Assembly (NCBI RefSeq): GCF_023053635.1
Contig: NC_086182.1
Coordinates: 4,489,001 to 4,553,000 of the forward strand
DNA: 64,000 bases
Origin: Elgaria multicarinata webbii
Lineage: Eukaryota > Chordata > Lepidosauria > Squamata > Anguidae
Direction: 5' to 3'
This document shows, piece by piece, positions 23,814-34,467 of the stretch (the stretch's first letter is position 1; each line of letters starts with the position of its first letter). The position numbers were made by a program, and so were the translations under genes. The notes under the pieces were generated by a model. The model was not told the origin of the DNA, searched no databases, and worked only from the letters and a program-made list of their open reading frames with translations.

Positions 23814-23827
23814 CTGGGCCCATAACC
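23814..23827 (-). promoter_or_regulatory. Copia primer-binding site (half tRNA-iMet type)
   Basis: CTGGGCCCATAACC lies directly against the LTR and equals the anticodon-loop segment of vertebrate initiator tRNA-Met as I recall it. Copia elements are known to prime from a cleaved tRNA-iMet half. This is not a tRNA gene. Confidence 0.75.
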
Positions 23828-24364
23828 TATTGGGATATGATGGTCTAATATTTACAACCTTATTTTAGTTATTGCCAGACTGGGCTTCTGGCCAATAACC
23901 TTATAACAGAGTTTTGCAGCGGTTTCCAGCAAAGTCAGCACAGACACAGATTAAGACTGAGACTTTCAGTAGGTTTAAACAAACCTTTACTGGCATATAA
24001 AAATAGTTTTATATAAAAATTTAGTTATGGCAATCACAAATACAAATACTTACATACGGTCAGTCAATACAGCTCTGATACATAGATGGAGTGATGCAGT
24101 GATCATTACTGATCATTACTGATTGATCATTTCTGATACATGTACATGGGAATACATTCCTTTTTATAGGCTAACTGTACAGTGATGCAACTGCTTGCAA
24201 TCCCTTAATTGAAACAATCAAGTTACCAATTATTCAATCATGACATCAATGTCCAGGTGCAATGTTGACCTTTAAGTTTTCTGCTGAGTCTTCTGATTCC
24301 TCCAGCTCCTCAGCAATTAGTAAATCCATGGAAACATAACCAGGATCCATTCCAGGATCCAACA
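23828..24364 (-). repeat. Copia LTR (5-prime LTR in element orientation)
   Basis: A 537-base terminal repeat matches 19,833-20,348 closely, and the primer-binding site abuts it. Confidence 0.92.
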
Positions 24365-24369
24365 GGTTG

Positions 24370-24660
24370 ATGGTATCAAAAGCTGCTGAGAGGTCCAAGA
24401 GAATCAACAGGGTTGCACTCCCACTGTCCCTCTCCTGGCAAAGGTCATCCCACAGGGCGACCAAGGCAGTTTCCATTCCAACACCAGGCCTCAAGCCCCA
24501 TTGAAATGGATCCAGATAATCTGTTTCATTCAAGAGTGCCTGGAGTTGTCCTGTAACCACCCGCTCAAGCACCTTGCCCAGGAAGGGGATATTAGCCACC
24601 GGCCTGTAATTGTTAACATCCTCTGGGTCCAGGCTAGGCTTCTTCAGGAGTGGTCTAATT
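24370..24660 (-). mobile_element. L2-type LINE, continuation beyond copia insertion
   Basis: The minus strand encodes the RT start (PFLGKVLERVVTGQLQALLN, LLILLDLSAAFDTIN), which continues the LINE interrupted at 19,832. The corresponding unit B stretch is 53,097-53,398. Confidence 0.87.
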
Positions 24661-25250
24661 ACTGCCTCTTTTATTTATTTACTATACTTGTATACCGCTC
24701 CACATCCAAAAGATTTCAGAACAGTGAATGGCAGATAGGATATACTGCAAGACGTCTGAGTTTAGTATCATTCAGAATCTGTCTTTTCTGATGCACAGAA
24801 ATTCCTTACCGTCTTCCTCACCTTACCTGGATTAGACCGCATCCAGTCCATTCCCAGTTCCAAATATTTCCAGAACTTCAATTGATGCCCATGAAGAAGG
24901 AGAAACAGAGCTATGAGTTCCCAGCAAACGGAGGATGCTGCAGCCTAAATCTCCGAATGACTCCTCATTTGGTAGTTTCATGCAGATGTGGAAAGCACAG
25001 GAGACAAGAAGGGAGTTAAATAGCAGCCTCCCAGCTCCACTTTCTCAAACCAACTGTCCAAGTGGGAGTGGAACCACTGAAGTACAGCCCATCCCATTCC
25101 AGGAGAATGCGCAGGTCCACATTCCCGGTTCCTGTCTTGGCATGTGACACCCACCAAGGTGATCCAGGCAGTTACCATGCTGAAAGCAAGTCCTGAAGTG
25201 GATCACAATCATCAGTTTCATCCAACAGTGACTGGATTTGCCTGGCATCC
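24661..25250 (-). mobile_element. L2-type tail and older L2-like remnant
   Basis: A TTTATTTATTTAC tail begins a short L2-type 3-prime end (24,661-24,800). Beyond it are weak minus-strand matches to L2 RT text (VLQWFHSHLDSWFEKVELG, 25,040-25,110), so an older decayed L2 lies here. It is shared with 53,399-53,980. Confidence 0.5.
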
Positions 25251-25692
25251 TCTAAGACCTCACTGACGTGTTAAGCCTGTGCTTGGACTATACCACTGTA
25301 GATTGTAGAGGGTTGGGTAAAGGGCATTCTCACTGGCTACAACACTTGCATCAGAGAACTCTGAATTCCATAGGAATTTGAACTATTTTCACATCACATA
25401 AGATGAACGACTTATCCAGGGCTAAATCTCTGAATTACCCCTCACTCGGCATGTAAATGTGGGAGACGAAAAGATCCCCTGTTGTATTGTGACATCACAG
25501 GAATGGAGATATGACAACCCATAACCAGGTCTCAAGCCAGATTGAAATGGATCTAGATAATCTGACTCATTCAGGAATCCCTGGAGTTGAGAGGTTTGTT
25601 GGTACCACTTTATTCCAGAAAAGGCTTTTTAACATAAAAAGTTGACAGATTTAAATCAAAGCAAAAGGGACTTTTGCCTGCCTAGCATGACT

Positions 25693-25855
25693 AGATACAA
25701 AAGAGGGCAGGGCTCTTGCAGCTTTAACAGTTGTGATGAAGAGGGACTTTCACCAGGTGCTGCGTGCATACAAGTGACACTTGCTGGAATTCCCTTTTCA
25801 GTGTAACTGTTAAAGATACAGGAGCCCTGTCCTCCTTTCCATATGGTCAACCTAA
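25693..25855. mobile_element. Decayed hAT-type MITE
   Basis: The right end GGAGCCCTGTCCTCCTTTCC followed by ATATGGTCAACCTAA matches the complete MITE at 28,549-28,872. The left arm (AGGGCAGGGCTCTTGCAGC) is a diverged inverted match. The unit B copy is at 54,422-54,584. The remainder of 25,251-26,174 shows nothing else recognised. Confidence 0.6.
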
Positions 25856-26174
25856 TGTATCCAACCTTTTTATAATTTGGCCAATTTATAGTTCTCACCA
25901 GATAGATTCACCATGCAAAGCTTGAGGCAGCTGGGACAAATCATCTTGATTTTGTAGTGACTGAAATGTTCAGCGCATTCTCGTTTGCTACAGTGATTAT
26001 ATTGGGGAACTCAGAATTCCACAGCAATTTTATCTATTTTCACATCAATATCACACGGACATTAAAGGAAAATGAAAACACCTGCACCAATATGTATTGG
26101 GAGTGGTGGTTTATTCTAGGGCAGAATGAACTCTAAGTTCATGTGGGCTATGAACTCACAACAGGTCCAGCCAG

Positions 26175-27576
26175 GCTGCCATCCAATGGAGTATTCACCC
26201 TACTCACCCTTTATTCTCTGCAATGGCTTCTGTTGCAGAGGTTGCTTAAGTCAATGGAGAACGTGTACCCCAATGGCAGAAAGATTAAAAACTGCTTTTC
26301 TACAGCGATTTCGGTCTGCCATGTTGACTTCTTGGATCCTCTCCAGAGCTCCAGTTTCTCACTTATAGAACTATGTTCGTTGATGAGCTTGAAAAGTGCA
26401 CAACCATGAATAAACTTACCTTGAAAGCGACCCACCCCTGAAGTCCACCCCAAACCCCATCCTCCAAATGGATATGCACAATCTGGTGCTTTTGGTTTCT
26501 CCCAAGTGTACATGCAGAACACCCACTCGTGCAAGGGCCTGCCCTACTTTCTCAAACGCTTCTGCCTCTGGGCTGGTCCATCTCAGTTATGATCAGCAGT
26601 GTCAACTACCCCACTGGAAGCAACTACACAGGTTTCCTCTGGGATGTGTACACAGAGCAGAATGTGATGTGTACACAGCAGAAAGACACTGGGAAATGGA
26701 CTTGTGCAAACCTAATTGAAATGAAATGGGACAGGTGCAGAATTTCCTGATGCACTGGGTTGCAAGGGTCAGACCTGTCTCCTTCCTTATCTGCTGCTCT
26801 TGATAGCACCCAAAATTCACCTCCTCGCCTTCCCACATATAGGCTTGGTTCTGAATTGGGTACACCTTAATCCTCCCCTCTTCTCCATCCAATTGTGAGA
26901 TTACTCCTGGGTTTACCACCTTCCGGCGAAGACTGATCACCCCAGAAGTGGAGGCAAATTGACTAGCAGTGTTCAGCCCAAAGATTCTGTATGCTCTCCA
27001 ACGGCCAAGATACTAACAGAGGTCTAAAAGGATTTGAACAGATCATGATTTCCAGACTTGCTTTACTTTGGAAAACAAACTCATCTGAGGTCATATTAGC
27101 TTTCCTACACTTTGGTTCCAGACTTCCCAGGAGCCCTTGCAAGAAGGCAAGAAGTATCTGCTGGCAGGCAGGCTTGACAAGAACACCAGAGCTGCCTCAA
27201 ACCTATTTGCTCATCCTTCACTTACCCTTCATCTCTTTTCCAGTACGGCCTTCTCCTTTCTTTTTTCATGCCTGCTTGGCTTTACAACTTTCCTGGCATT
27301 CCTGACCCTGGTAAAGATCATATTAACTCTCCAAATTATAGGCCAATTTAATCAATGAGGATGCTAAAATATTAAATGCCAATTCTTGCTAATGGACTTC
27401 AGCATGTGATGCACACATCGGCCCTGTTCAGAAGACACCTTAAACCACGGCTTTAACCACAGTGAATAAGGCTTTTTGTCTTATGAACAGGGCCATCAGG
27501 GCAATCCTGATCAAGTAGGATTTATTCACCAAAGGCAGGATGCAGATAATTTAAGGCTTGTAGTAAATCTGACAGC

Positions 27577-27577
<1 letters not shown>
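26175..27577. other. Single-copy spacer between units A and B
   Basis: This stretch has no counterpart in the rest of the window. Open frames of up to about 110 codons lie on both strands, but none carries a recognised motif. I see no gene or repeat that I can name. Confidence 0.4.

Positions 27578-27627
<50 letters not shown>
27578..27627. repeat. Microsatellite (AAT)n
   Basis: About seventeen AAT units form an uninterrupted array. The 27,628-27,801 flank shows nothing recognised. Confidence 0.95.
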
Positions 27628-27798
27628 GGAATTGGCAACAGTTATTTCACTTGATGCTGAGACTTTGGGCGGAAAATGGCTTCCTGCAGGAATTTTTGAA
27701 ATGGATTAGAATTTTATCTCTGTCCTGCATTATGAGTTATGACAAATGGAATTCTTTCAAGTTTTTTTCTGTTTAGAAAAGGCAACAGGTAGGCTGTC

Positions 27799-27801
<3 letters not shown>

Positions 27802-27832
<31 letters not shown>
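27802..27832. repeat. Microsatellite (AT)n
   Basis: An uninterrupted alternating AT run of about 31 bases lies just upstream of a CR1 fragment. Confidence 0.95.
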
Positions 27833-27835
<3 letters not shown>

Positions 27836-27842
27836 CAATGAT

Positions 27843-27988
27843 CTCTTCCACACTAGAAGCATTCAAGAGGCAGCTGGACAACCATCTGTCAGGTATGCTT
27901 TAAGGTGGATTCCTGCATTGAGCGGAGCTTTGGACTCGATGGCCTTATAGTCCCCTTCCAACTCTACTATTCTATGATTCTATGATAT
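27843..27988 (+). mobile_element. CR1 LINE 3-prime fragment
   Basis: The segment carries the end of ORF2 (EAFKRQLDNHLSG-like reading) and 3-prime UTR with terminal TCTATGATTCTATGA. It is 5-prime truncated. Confidence 0.88.
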
Positions 27989-28055
27989 CCAAGAAATGAA
28001 CTCAATTTAAATCAATTAAAAGATTTAAAGCCATTTTAATAACACCCACACATTG

Positions 28056-28172
28056 TCATTATTAAAAGGTCAGTCTCTGCTCATCCTGCCCTCTTCATCT
28101 CCACCATATGAAGGGGCAACACTCATCCCATGGAGAGCAATCTCTGATGACCTTGAAGTCTCATATCCTATA
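28056..28172 (+). pseudogene. C2orf78: Ancient C2orf78-like remnant (C-terminal block)
   Basis: Thirty-nine codons align without gaps to the conserved C-terminal region of copies A and B (gene A about 15,210-15,330), with about 24 identical residues by hand count. The remnant reads SSPPYEGATLIPWRA then DDLEVSYPI, against ASPPYEGATFIPWRT then DDLEISEPI in the gene. The fragment is cut off at the right by another repeat, and no other exon was found around it. The divergence is far greater than between A, B and C, so it is the relic of an older paralogue, not part of the recent duplication. Confidence 0.8.
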
Positions 28173-28420
28173 TTGAATTGAATCTTTATTGCTTGTTAGC
28201 CAACTAGGCCATTCACAAACAAATAAAAGTGGCAAAATAACATATTAACATAATAACATAATAGCATATCCATACTCCATCACACCACAATCAGAAGAAG
28301 AATACAAGCTAGTAATATAAAACTGATAGTAGGCTCAATTGCAGTACCAGTACTGGCCCGCAAGTAAGATTAGTAAAATTTAATCCTATATGGCAAACAG
28401 AAGCTTCCGTACCTCCAGCC
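28173..28420. repeat. Unclassified repeat-like segment
   Basis: This AT-rich sequence starts TTGAATTGAATCTTTATTGC and interrupts the C2orf78-like remnant. It looks like the 3-prime end of a retroelement in reverse orientation, but I cannot name a family. Confidence 0.3.
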
Positions 28421-29020
28421 TTTAAGGCCATCGAGTCCAACCCCTGCTCAATGCAGGAATCCACCCTAAAGCATACGTTACAGATGGTTCTCCAGCTGCC
28501 TGTTGAAGGCCTCTAGTGTGGGAGAGGCCGCAACCTCCCTAAGTAACTTAGGGTGACCATATGAAAAGGAGGACAGGGCTCCTGTATCTTTAACAATTAC
28601 ATTGAAAAGGGAATTTCAGCAGGTGTCATTTGCATATGTGGGGAACCTGGGGAAATTTCCTCTTCATCACACGAGTTAAAGCTGCAGGTGCCCTGCCCTG
28701 CCCTCTTTTAAATCTGGGTACTCTACTATAGCTCCTGCACCTTTAACTGTTGTGATATAGAGGGAATTTCACCAGCTTCTCCATATATACAAATGACACC
28801 TGCTGAAATTCCCCTTTCTATGCAACTGTTAAAGATACAGGAGCCCTGTCCTCCTTTTCATATGGTCACCCTAAGTAACTGGTTCCATCAATCTTCTCTT
28901 CTCCAGGCTAAACATGCCCAGTTGTTTCAGTCTCTTCATGGAGTTTCGTTTCCAAACCCCTGATCATCCTGGGTGCCCTCCTCTGAACCTCTCCAGCTTG
29001 TCTCCATCATTCTTACTATA
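28421..29020 (-). mobile_element. CR1 LINE fragment interrupted by a MITE
   Basis: CR1 3-prime UTR and ORF2 end run from 28,421 to 28,548 and continue at 28,873-29,020 (ATCAATCTTCTCTTCTCCAG). The host sequence is interrupted exactly by the hAT-type MITE at 28,549-28,872, so the CR1 is older than the MITE. Confidence 0.85.
28549..28872. mobile_element. hAT-type MITE, complete, with 8-bp target duplication
   Basis: The ends are TAGGGTGACCATATGAAAAG and its inverted counterpart CTTTTCATATGGTCACCCT. The 8-base duplication AAGTAACT flanks both sides, and the uninterrupted CR1 consensus would read CCTCCCTAAGTAACTGG. It is 324 bases long with no coding, and internal arms repeat GTTAAAGATACAGGAGCC in both orientations. 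The 8-bp duplication fits the hAT superfamily. Confidence 0.88.
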
Positions 29021-29039
29021 TCAGCTATATTGGAACATT

Positions 29040-29205
29040 ATACTTTACTTCGGGAGGTTGTGGCCTCTCCCACACTAGAGGCCTTCAACAGGCAGCTGGA
29101 GAACCATCTGTAACGTATGCTTTAGGGTGGATTCCTGCATTGAGCAGGGGTTGGACTCGATGGCCTTATAGGCCCCTTCCAGCTCTACTATTCTATGATT
29201 AAAAA
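29040..29205 (+). mobile_element. CR1 LINE 3-prime fragment
   Basis: The segment carries GGGAGGTTGTGGCCTCTCCC through to CTACTATTCTATGATT on the plus strand. It is the inverted partner of 28,421-28,548 and shares private variants with it (TCTGTAACGTATGC). Confidence 0.85.
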
Positions 29206-29337
29206 TGAATTGCTGTGATTCAGGGGGCTATGACAGTTTTGTTCATTTATTTATAAGGGTGGAAACGGTACAGTAACTTTCAGAATTGTATCAAACTTAT
29301 TCAGTGCCCCAATGTATAGCTGAACACCTAGAAACTT

Positions 29338-30644
29338 ATTCAATGAACAAAAAACCTACGGTTTATAAAACAACGTTAAGGACGTTAAGGCCACTGGTTG
29401 GGCTGCGACGATCCATCATTGCAAGTCAGTATGTCCCATGGTCAGGAATGCTGGGACAGCAGGATGGGGAACGTAGGGCGGCGCCTCCAGGCAAGCCCCC
29501 TCCCTACCCCACCCCGCTTACCTGCTCTGTCGTCGTTGGCCCGGGCTTGAACTGAGCGCCCTGGTGCACCTGGAAGCAAGGCCACACTTGCAGCCTTGCT
29601 TCTGGGTGGACCCAGGGGCTCAATTCAAGCCTGGGCCGGGCGACGACAGAGCAGGTAAGCGGGGTGGGGTAGGGAGGGGGCTTGCCTGGAGGCGCCGCCC
29701 TACGTTCCCCATCCTGCTGTCCCAGCATTCCTGACCATGGGACATATGGTCAGGACACACACACCTGGCCCCTTACCTGGACCTGCTGCCACCGCTGCAC
29801 AAAGTGCGGCAGCTCCAGCCAACCCCCCTCCTGCCTGGCCCCTTACCTGGAGCCGCCACTGCACAAACTGTTGCGGTGGCAGCTCCAGGCAAGCCCCCCC
29901 CCCGCACCCCACCACTTGCCTTCTCCGTCATGGCCTGACCCGTGCTTGAATCGAGCCCCTGAGTCCACCCAGAAGTAAGGCTGCAGGTGCGGACTTGCTT
30001 CCGGGTGGACCAGGGCACTCAATTCAAGCCGGGGCCCAGCTACAATGGAGCAGGTAAGTGGGGTGGGCTGGGCTGGGGCCTTGCCTGGAGCCGTTGCTGC
30101 AATTTGCACAGCAGTGGCAGTGGGTCTAGGAAAGGGCCCAGGCAGGAGGGGGTTGCTTACCTGCTCCCTCGTCCCCAGGTCCAGGCTTGAATTGAGCTTC
30201 CGGATGGACCAGGGTGCTCAGTTCAAGACCGGGCCCAGTGACGATGGAACACGTAAGTGGGTTGGGGCTTACCTGGCAGCAGGGCCAGGCAGGAGGGGGT
30301 GGGGTTTCTTACCTGCTCCGTCTTCGCAGTCCAACACCTTTGGAGGGCACCAGGTTGGGGAAGGGCTGCTCTAAACAAAAAAAGAAGGTGGCTCTAAGTT
30401 GTTCGTCATCAGTTTTCCACAACCCCACAGTCACCTCTGCATATCCTATTCTCCATCCTGTCCTCATGGTTTATCTGCTTTGGCAGAATGAGAATTTCAC
30501 TGGTACTTTCTGCCTCCTTAGGGAGGATGTGGCGTTAAGGCTGGTGAGCCTTAACTCCCAATTTCCCCGCTTTTTGGTGCTTGGTGGAAAAGTGTACGTC
30601 CTTAACGTTGTTTTGTAAACCGTAGGTTTTTTGTTCATTGAATA
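29338..30644. mobile_element. Inverted-repeat element with nested palindromes
   Basis: The outer inverted repeats are about 50 bases: TATTCAATGAACAAAAAACC at 29,338 and its complement ending GTTCATTGAATA at 30,644. Both continue through CGTTAAGGACGT. The inside is GC-rich and built of several copies of a roughly 150-base motif in alternating orientation (GAGCAGGTAAGCGGGGTGGG). One pair (29,432-29,535 and 29,641-29,744) is a perfect 104-base inverted repeat. No transposase was recognised. It is probably a non-autonomous foldback-type DNA transposon. Confidence 0.6.
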
Positions 30645-31188
30645 CATATATACAATAGAACAATAATGTTTAATATACAAAAATAAAATAAAGGTTAACA
30701 ATAATATTGCATTAAAAGTGCAACCTCAAATTGCATAAGAACAAATATCTAACAGGAACAACGTGAAGTAAAAAGGCCAAACGCGTTTCAACACAAGGTC
30801 TTCATCAGTGGTCAATGCTAAAATGCAATATACAGAAAAGACATGTTCTATAATATTCAAGCAGGGTCAAAAGGACTAAACACAGTTTACTGATTCTTGT
30901 TTGGAATTAAGACAAAAGGGTGTGAGTATCAGACAGAGCAGTTAACATCTGTAAGTAAACTTTTTGATGTACTGCTCTAGAGTGAGACCTACAATGGATT
31001 TTCCATTAATAACACGGGACTGCCATATGTATCACTGTGTAAATAGTCTATCATTTTCCTTAGGAAGCCCTACATTTTTTCAAATGGGAGTGACATCTTC
31101 TACCACATAACTGTGGGAATTATAAAGTCAGGCCAATTAAGTCTCCAGGAAGCATACAGCAGCCCGGTAAGTTAACTGCTCTGTTTTC
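30645..31188. repeat. Repeat-like segment with CGCGTTTCAACAC motif
   Basis: The AT-rich sequence contains ACGCGTTTCAACACAAGGTC followed by TTCATCAGTGG. This motif looks like one shared by several vertebrate interspersed repeats, but the family could not be assigned. No gene was found. Confidence 0.3.
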
Positions 31189-31330
31189 CAGTTTATAATC
31201 TGCTTTGACTGTGAAGTACTCCCATGCATCCTACTTGAATTGTGCTTCTTAGACAAAAGAAGCGTCGTAGTTTACTACCCCTTTAAGAGCGAATCATTTG
31301 TTGTTCTCTGACCACCTCTCACTGTAGAGC
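31189..31330. repeat. Unclassified interspersed repeat, truncated copy
   Basis: This is the first about 130 bases of the repeat at 4,148 and 18,306 (TTATAATCTGCTTTGACTGT to CGAATCATTTGTTGTTCTCTG). It stops at the CR1 junction at 31,331. Confidence 0.55.
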
Positions 31331-31628
31331 TAGCAGGCCATCTAGTCCAACCCTCTGCTCAATGCAGGAATCCACCCTAAAGCATCCCTGACAGATGCTT
31401 GTCCAGCTGCCTCTTGAAGGCCTCTAGTGTGGGAGAGCCCACAACCTCCCTAGGTAACTGATTCCACCTTCACACTGCTCTAACAGTCAGGAAGTTTTTC
31501 CTGATGTCCAGCCGGAATCTGGCTTCCTTTAACTTGAGCCCGTTATTCCGTGCCCTGCACTCTGGGAGGATCGAGAAGAGATCCTGGCCCTCCTCTGTGT
31601 GACAACCTTTGAAGTATTTGAAGAGTGC

Positions 31629-33272
31629 TTACATGTCTCCCCTCAATCTTCTCTTCTCCAGGCTAAACATGCCCAGTTCTTTCAGTCTCTCTTCATAGGG
31701 CTTTGCTTCTAGACCCCTGATCATCCTGGTTGCCCTCTTCTGAACATGCTCCAGCTTGTCTGCGTCCTTCTTGAATTGTGGAGCCCAGAACTGGACACAA
31801 TACTCTAGATGAGGCCTAACCAGGGCCGAATAGAGAGGAACCAGTACCTCACGTGATTTGGAAGCTATACTTCTATTAATGCAGCCCAAAATAGCATTTG
31901 CCTTTCTTGCAGCCATATTGCACTGTTGGCTCATATTCAGCTTGTGATCTACAACAATTCCAAGATCTTTCTCGTTTGTAGTATTGCTGAGCCAAGTGTC
32001 CCCCAATCTGTAATTGTGCATTTGGTTTCTATTCCCTAAATGTAGAACTTGGCATTTATCCCTATTCAATTTCATTCTGTTGTTTTCAGCCCAGCACTCC
32101 AGCCTATCAAGATCACTTTGAAGTTTGTTTCTGTCTTCCAGGGTATTAGCTATCCCACCCAATTTTGTGACATCTGCAAATTTGATCAGCGTTCCCTGCA
32201 CCTCCTCATCCAAATCATTAATAAAAATGTTGAAGAGCACTGGGCCCAGGACTGAGCCCTGCGGCACCCCACTCGTTGCCTCTCCCCAGTTTGAGAAGGT
32301 TCCATTGATAAGTACTCTTTGAGTCCGATTCTGTAGCCAACTGTGGATCCACCTAATAGTTGTTCCATCTAGCCCACTTTTAGCTAGTTTGTTAATCAGA
32401 ATGTCATGTGGTACTTTGTCAAAAGCTTTGCTGAAGTCAAGATATATGACGTCCACAGCATTCCCACAGTCCACAAGGGAGGTTATCCTATCAAAAAATG
32501 AGATCAAATTAGTCTGACAGGATTTGTTCCTGACAAATCCATGTTGGCTTCTAGTAATCACTGCATTGATTTCAAGGTGTTTACAGATTGACTTCTTTAT
32601 AATCTGCTCCAGAATTTTCCCAGGGATGGATGTCAGACTGACTGGTCTGTAGTTCCCAGGTTCCTCCTTTTTGCCCTTTTTGAAGATAGGGACAATGTTA
32701 GCCCTCCTCCAGTCGTCCGGCACCTCACCCGTGTTCCATGATTTTGCAAAGATAATAGACAAAGATTCTGAGAGTTCTTCTGCTAGCTCCTTCATTACTC
32801 TTGGATGCAGTTCACCGGGCCCTGGAGATTTAAACTCATTCAAGGAAATTAGGTGTTCTTTGACCATTTGTTTATCAATCTTAAACTGCAATCCTGCCCC
32901 CTCAACTTCTGCTTCACTTTTTCCAGGGGGGTCATAGACCCGCTTTTGGGAGAAGACCGAGGCAAAGTAGGAATTGAGCACTTCAGCCTTTTCTTTGTCG
33001 TCTGTTATCAATTTGCCATCCTCATTAAGCAGTTGAACCACCATTTCTTTCCTCTGTCTTTTACTACTCACGTATCTGAAGAAAGCCTTTTTATTGCTTT
33101 TAGCATCCCTCGCTAATCTCAGCTCATTCACAGCTTTAGCCTTCCTGACGCCATTTCGGCACTTCTGCGCCACTTGTCTGTACTCTTCTTTTGCAGCCTG
33201 GCCTTCCTTCCACTTCCTATATGTATCCCTTTTTGTTTTCAGGTCATCTCTATGCTTTTTGTGGAGCCACAT
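31629..33272 (-). pseudogene. CR1 ORF2 reverse transcriptase part
   Basis: The longest open piece of this LINE is 547 codons. It covers the pre-RT linker, all RT blocks ([41 protein letters not shown]) and most of the C-terminal domain. The YADD-type motif reads FADVTK. The frame is lost at about 31,629, before the last about 80 residues. Confidence 0.9.
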
Positions 33273-34467
33273 TGGTTTCCTCTGTTGTCTTCTATCTTTT
33301 CTCCTTGTTGGAATTGTTTGTAACTGTGCCTTTAAAATTTCATTTTTTAAATACTCCTACTCATCCTGCACTCCTTTTCTCATTAGGCTCCCTTGCCACG
33401 GGACCTTACTTATTATAGTTCTGAGTTTATTAAAATCAGCTTTCCTAAAATCCAGAGTACGTGTATGGCTACGCTCAACTATTGTCTCCTTCATAATCAA
33501 GAATTCAAGTATGACGTGGTCACTTTCCCCCAGAGTTCCTGTAACTGCCACTTTATCCACTAAGTCATCCCTATTGGTCAATAACAAGTCAAGGATTGCC
33601 GATCCTCTAGTTCCTTCCACCACTTTCTGTAGGAGAAAGTTATCACCCATACATATCAGGAATTTCTTGGAAGGGCCGCTTTTGGCAGTAATGGTCTCCC
33701 AACAGATATCAGGGTAATTGAAGTCCCCCATCACTACTACATTACACTTCCTTGAAACACTGGCAATTTGTTTCTCAAAAGTTTCATCCTCGTCTTCTCC
33801 TTGATTGGGTGGTCGGTAGTATTCTTTTTATTCCTAGCCCCATTTATTTTAATCCAGACGCTCTCGACGGGGCTCCCAGTCTCATCCGCCTGTATTTCTG
33901 TGCAGGGATAGGTATTTTTAACATATAGTGCAACTCCACCTCCCTTTCTATTTCTTCTGTTCTTTTTGAACAAGTTATATCCTTCAATTGCTATATTCCA
34001 GTCATGGGAGTCATCCCACCAAGTTTCAGTTATACCTATCAAGTCGTATATGCCTTCATGTAATAAGAGTTCAAGTTCATTCTGTTTGTTTCCCATGCTC
34101 TGGGCATTAGTATATAGACATCGAAGTCCATGTGTTTTATAGTCTGGCTTTGTTCCTACCTTGTTGCAGACACTATTTGGGGACTCTGTTGGAGCTGTTC
34201 TCTGTACTGTGGTGCATTGGCCTTCATCCATTGTTGCCTCAAAATTTACGTCTCCCACCCCCGTAAGATTCAGTTTAAAGCCCTCCTGATGAAATTCTTC
34301 ATGCTGTGGCCGAACTCATTCTTTCCAGCCCTTGTGAGGTGCAACCCATCCCTTGCCAGCAGTCCATGTTCCAAGTAGCGTAGCCCGTGGTCCCAGAATC
34401 CAAAACTCTCACGACGGCACCACTTTCGAAGCTAGTCGTTCATCCGGAGTATTTTTCTTTCCCTTTC

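Larger units (their letters stand above)
19833..24364 (-). mobile_element. Ty1/copia LTR retrotransposon, broken, young
   Basis: The element begins TGTTGGGATA, ends GGATCCAACA, and is flanked by a 5-base target duplication GGTTG (19,828-19,832 and 24,365-24,369). Coding is on the minus strand in copia order: gag with a CCHC zinc knuckle (CFRCQKLGHLQKDC), protease (DSGS), then integrase (DRGGEF, PRTPHQNGNVERR). A reverse transcriptase module was not recognised, so it looks incomplete and non-autonomous. A primer-binding site at 23,814-23,827 matches the anticodon arm of initiator tRNA-Met, a copia habit. The LTRs are very similar, and unit B has the empty site (53,092-53,096), so the insertion is recent and later than the A/B duplication. 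Confidence 0.92.
3010..26174 (+). repeat. Segmental duplication unit A
   Basis: This block is collinear and about 98-99 percent identical by eye with 31,331-54,905 (unit B). From 7,997 onward it is also collinear with unit C (59,949-64,000). The right edge is sharp: GGTCCAGCCAGG is followed by CTGCCATCC in A and by CGAGATGGC in B. Large differences from B are the loss of the 5-prime part of the PITX-like exon, loss of about 0.7 kb near 7,515, about 0.45 kb extra in the second C2orf78 intron, about 0.75 kb extra near 17,970-18,724, and the copia insertion. Confidence 0.9.

Noticed and set aside
23814-23827. Possible tRNA gene, because of the initiator tRNA-Met match
   Set aside because: Only the anticodon-arm segment is present, directly beside an LTR. 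It is the copia primer-binding site.
26126-26940. Overlapping frames of 70-112 codons on both strands in the A/B spacer
   Set aside because: No splice context, motif or family similarity was recognised. The lengths are ordinary for chance in this base composition.
29432-30190. Several overlapping Pro/Gly-rich open frames in the GC-rich inverted-repeat element
   Set aside because: They arise from low-complexity, palindromic DNA with few stops. No conserved domain is present, and the frames change at every inverted copy.
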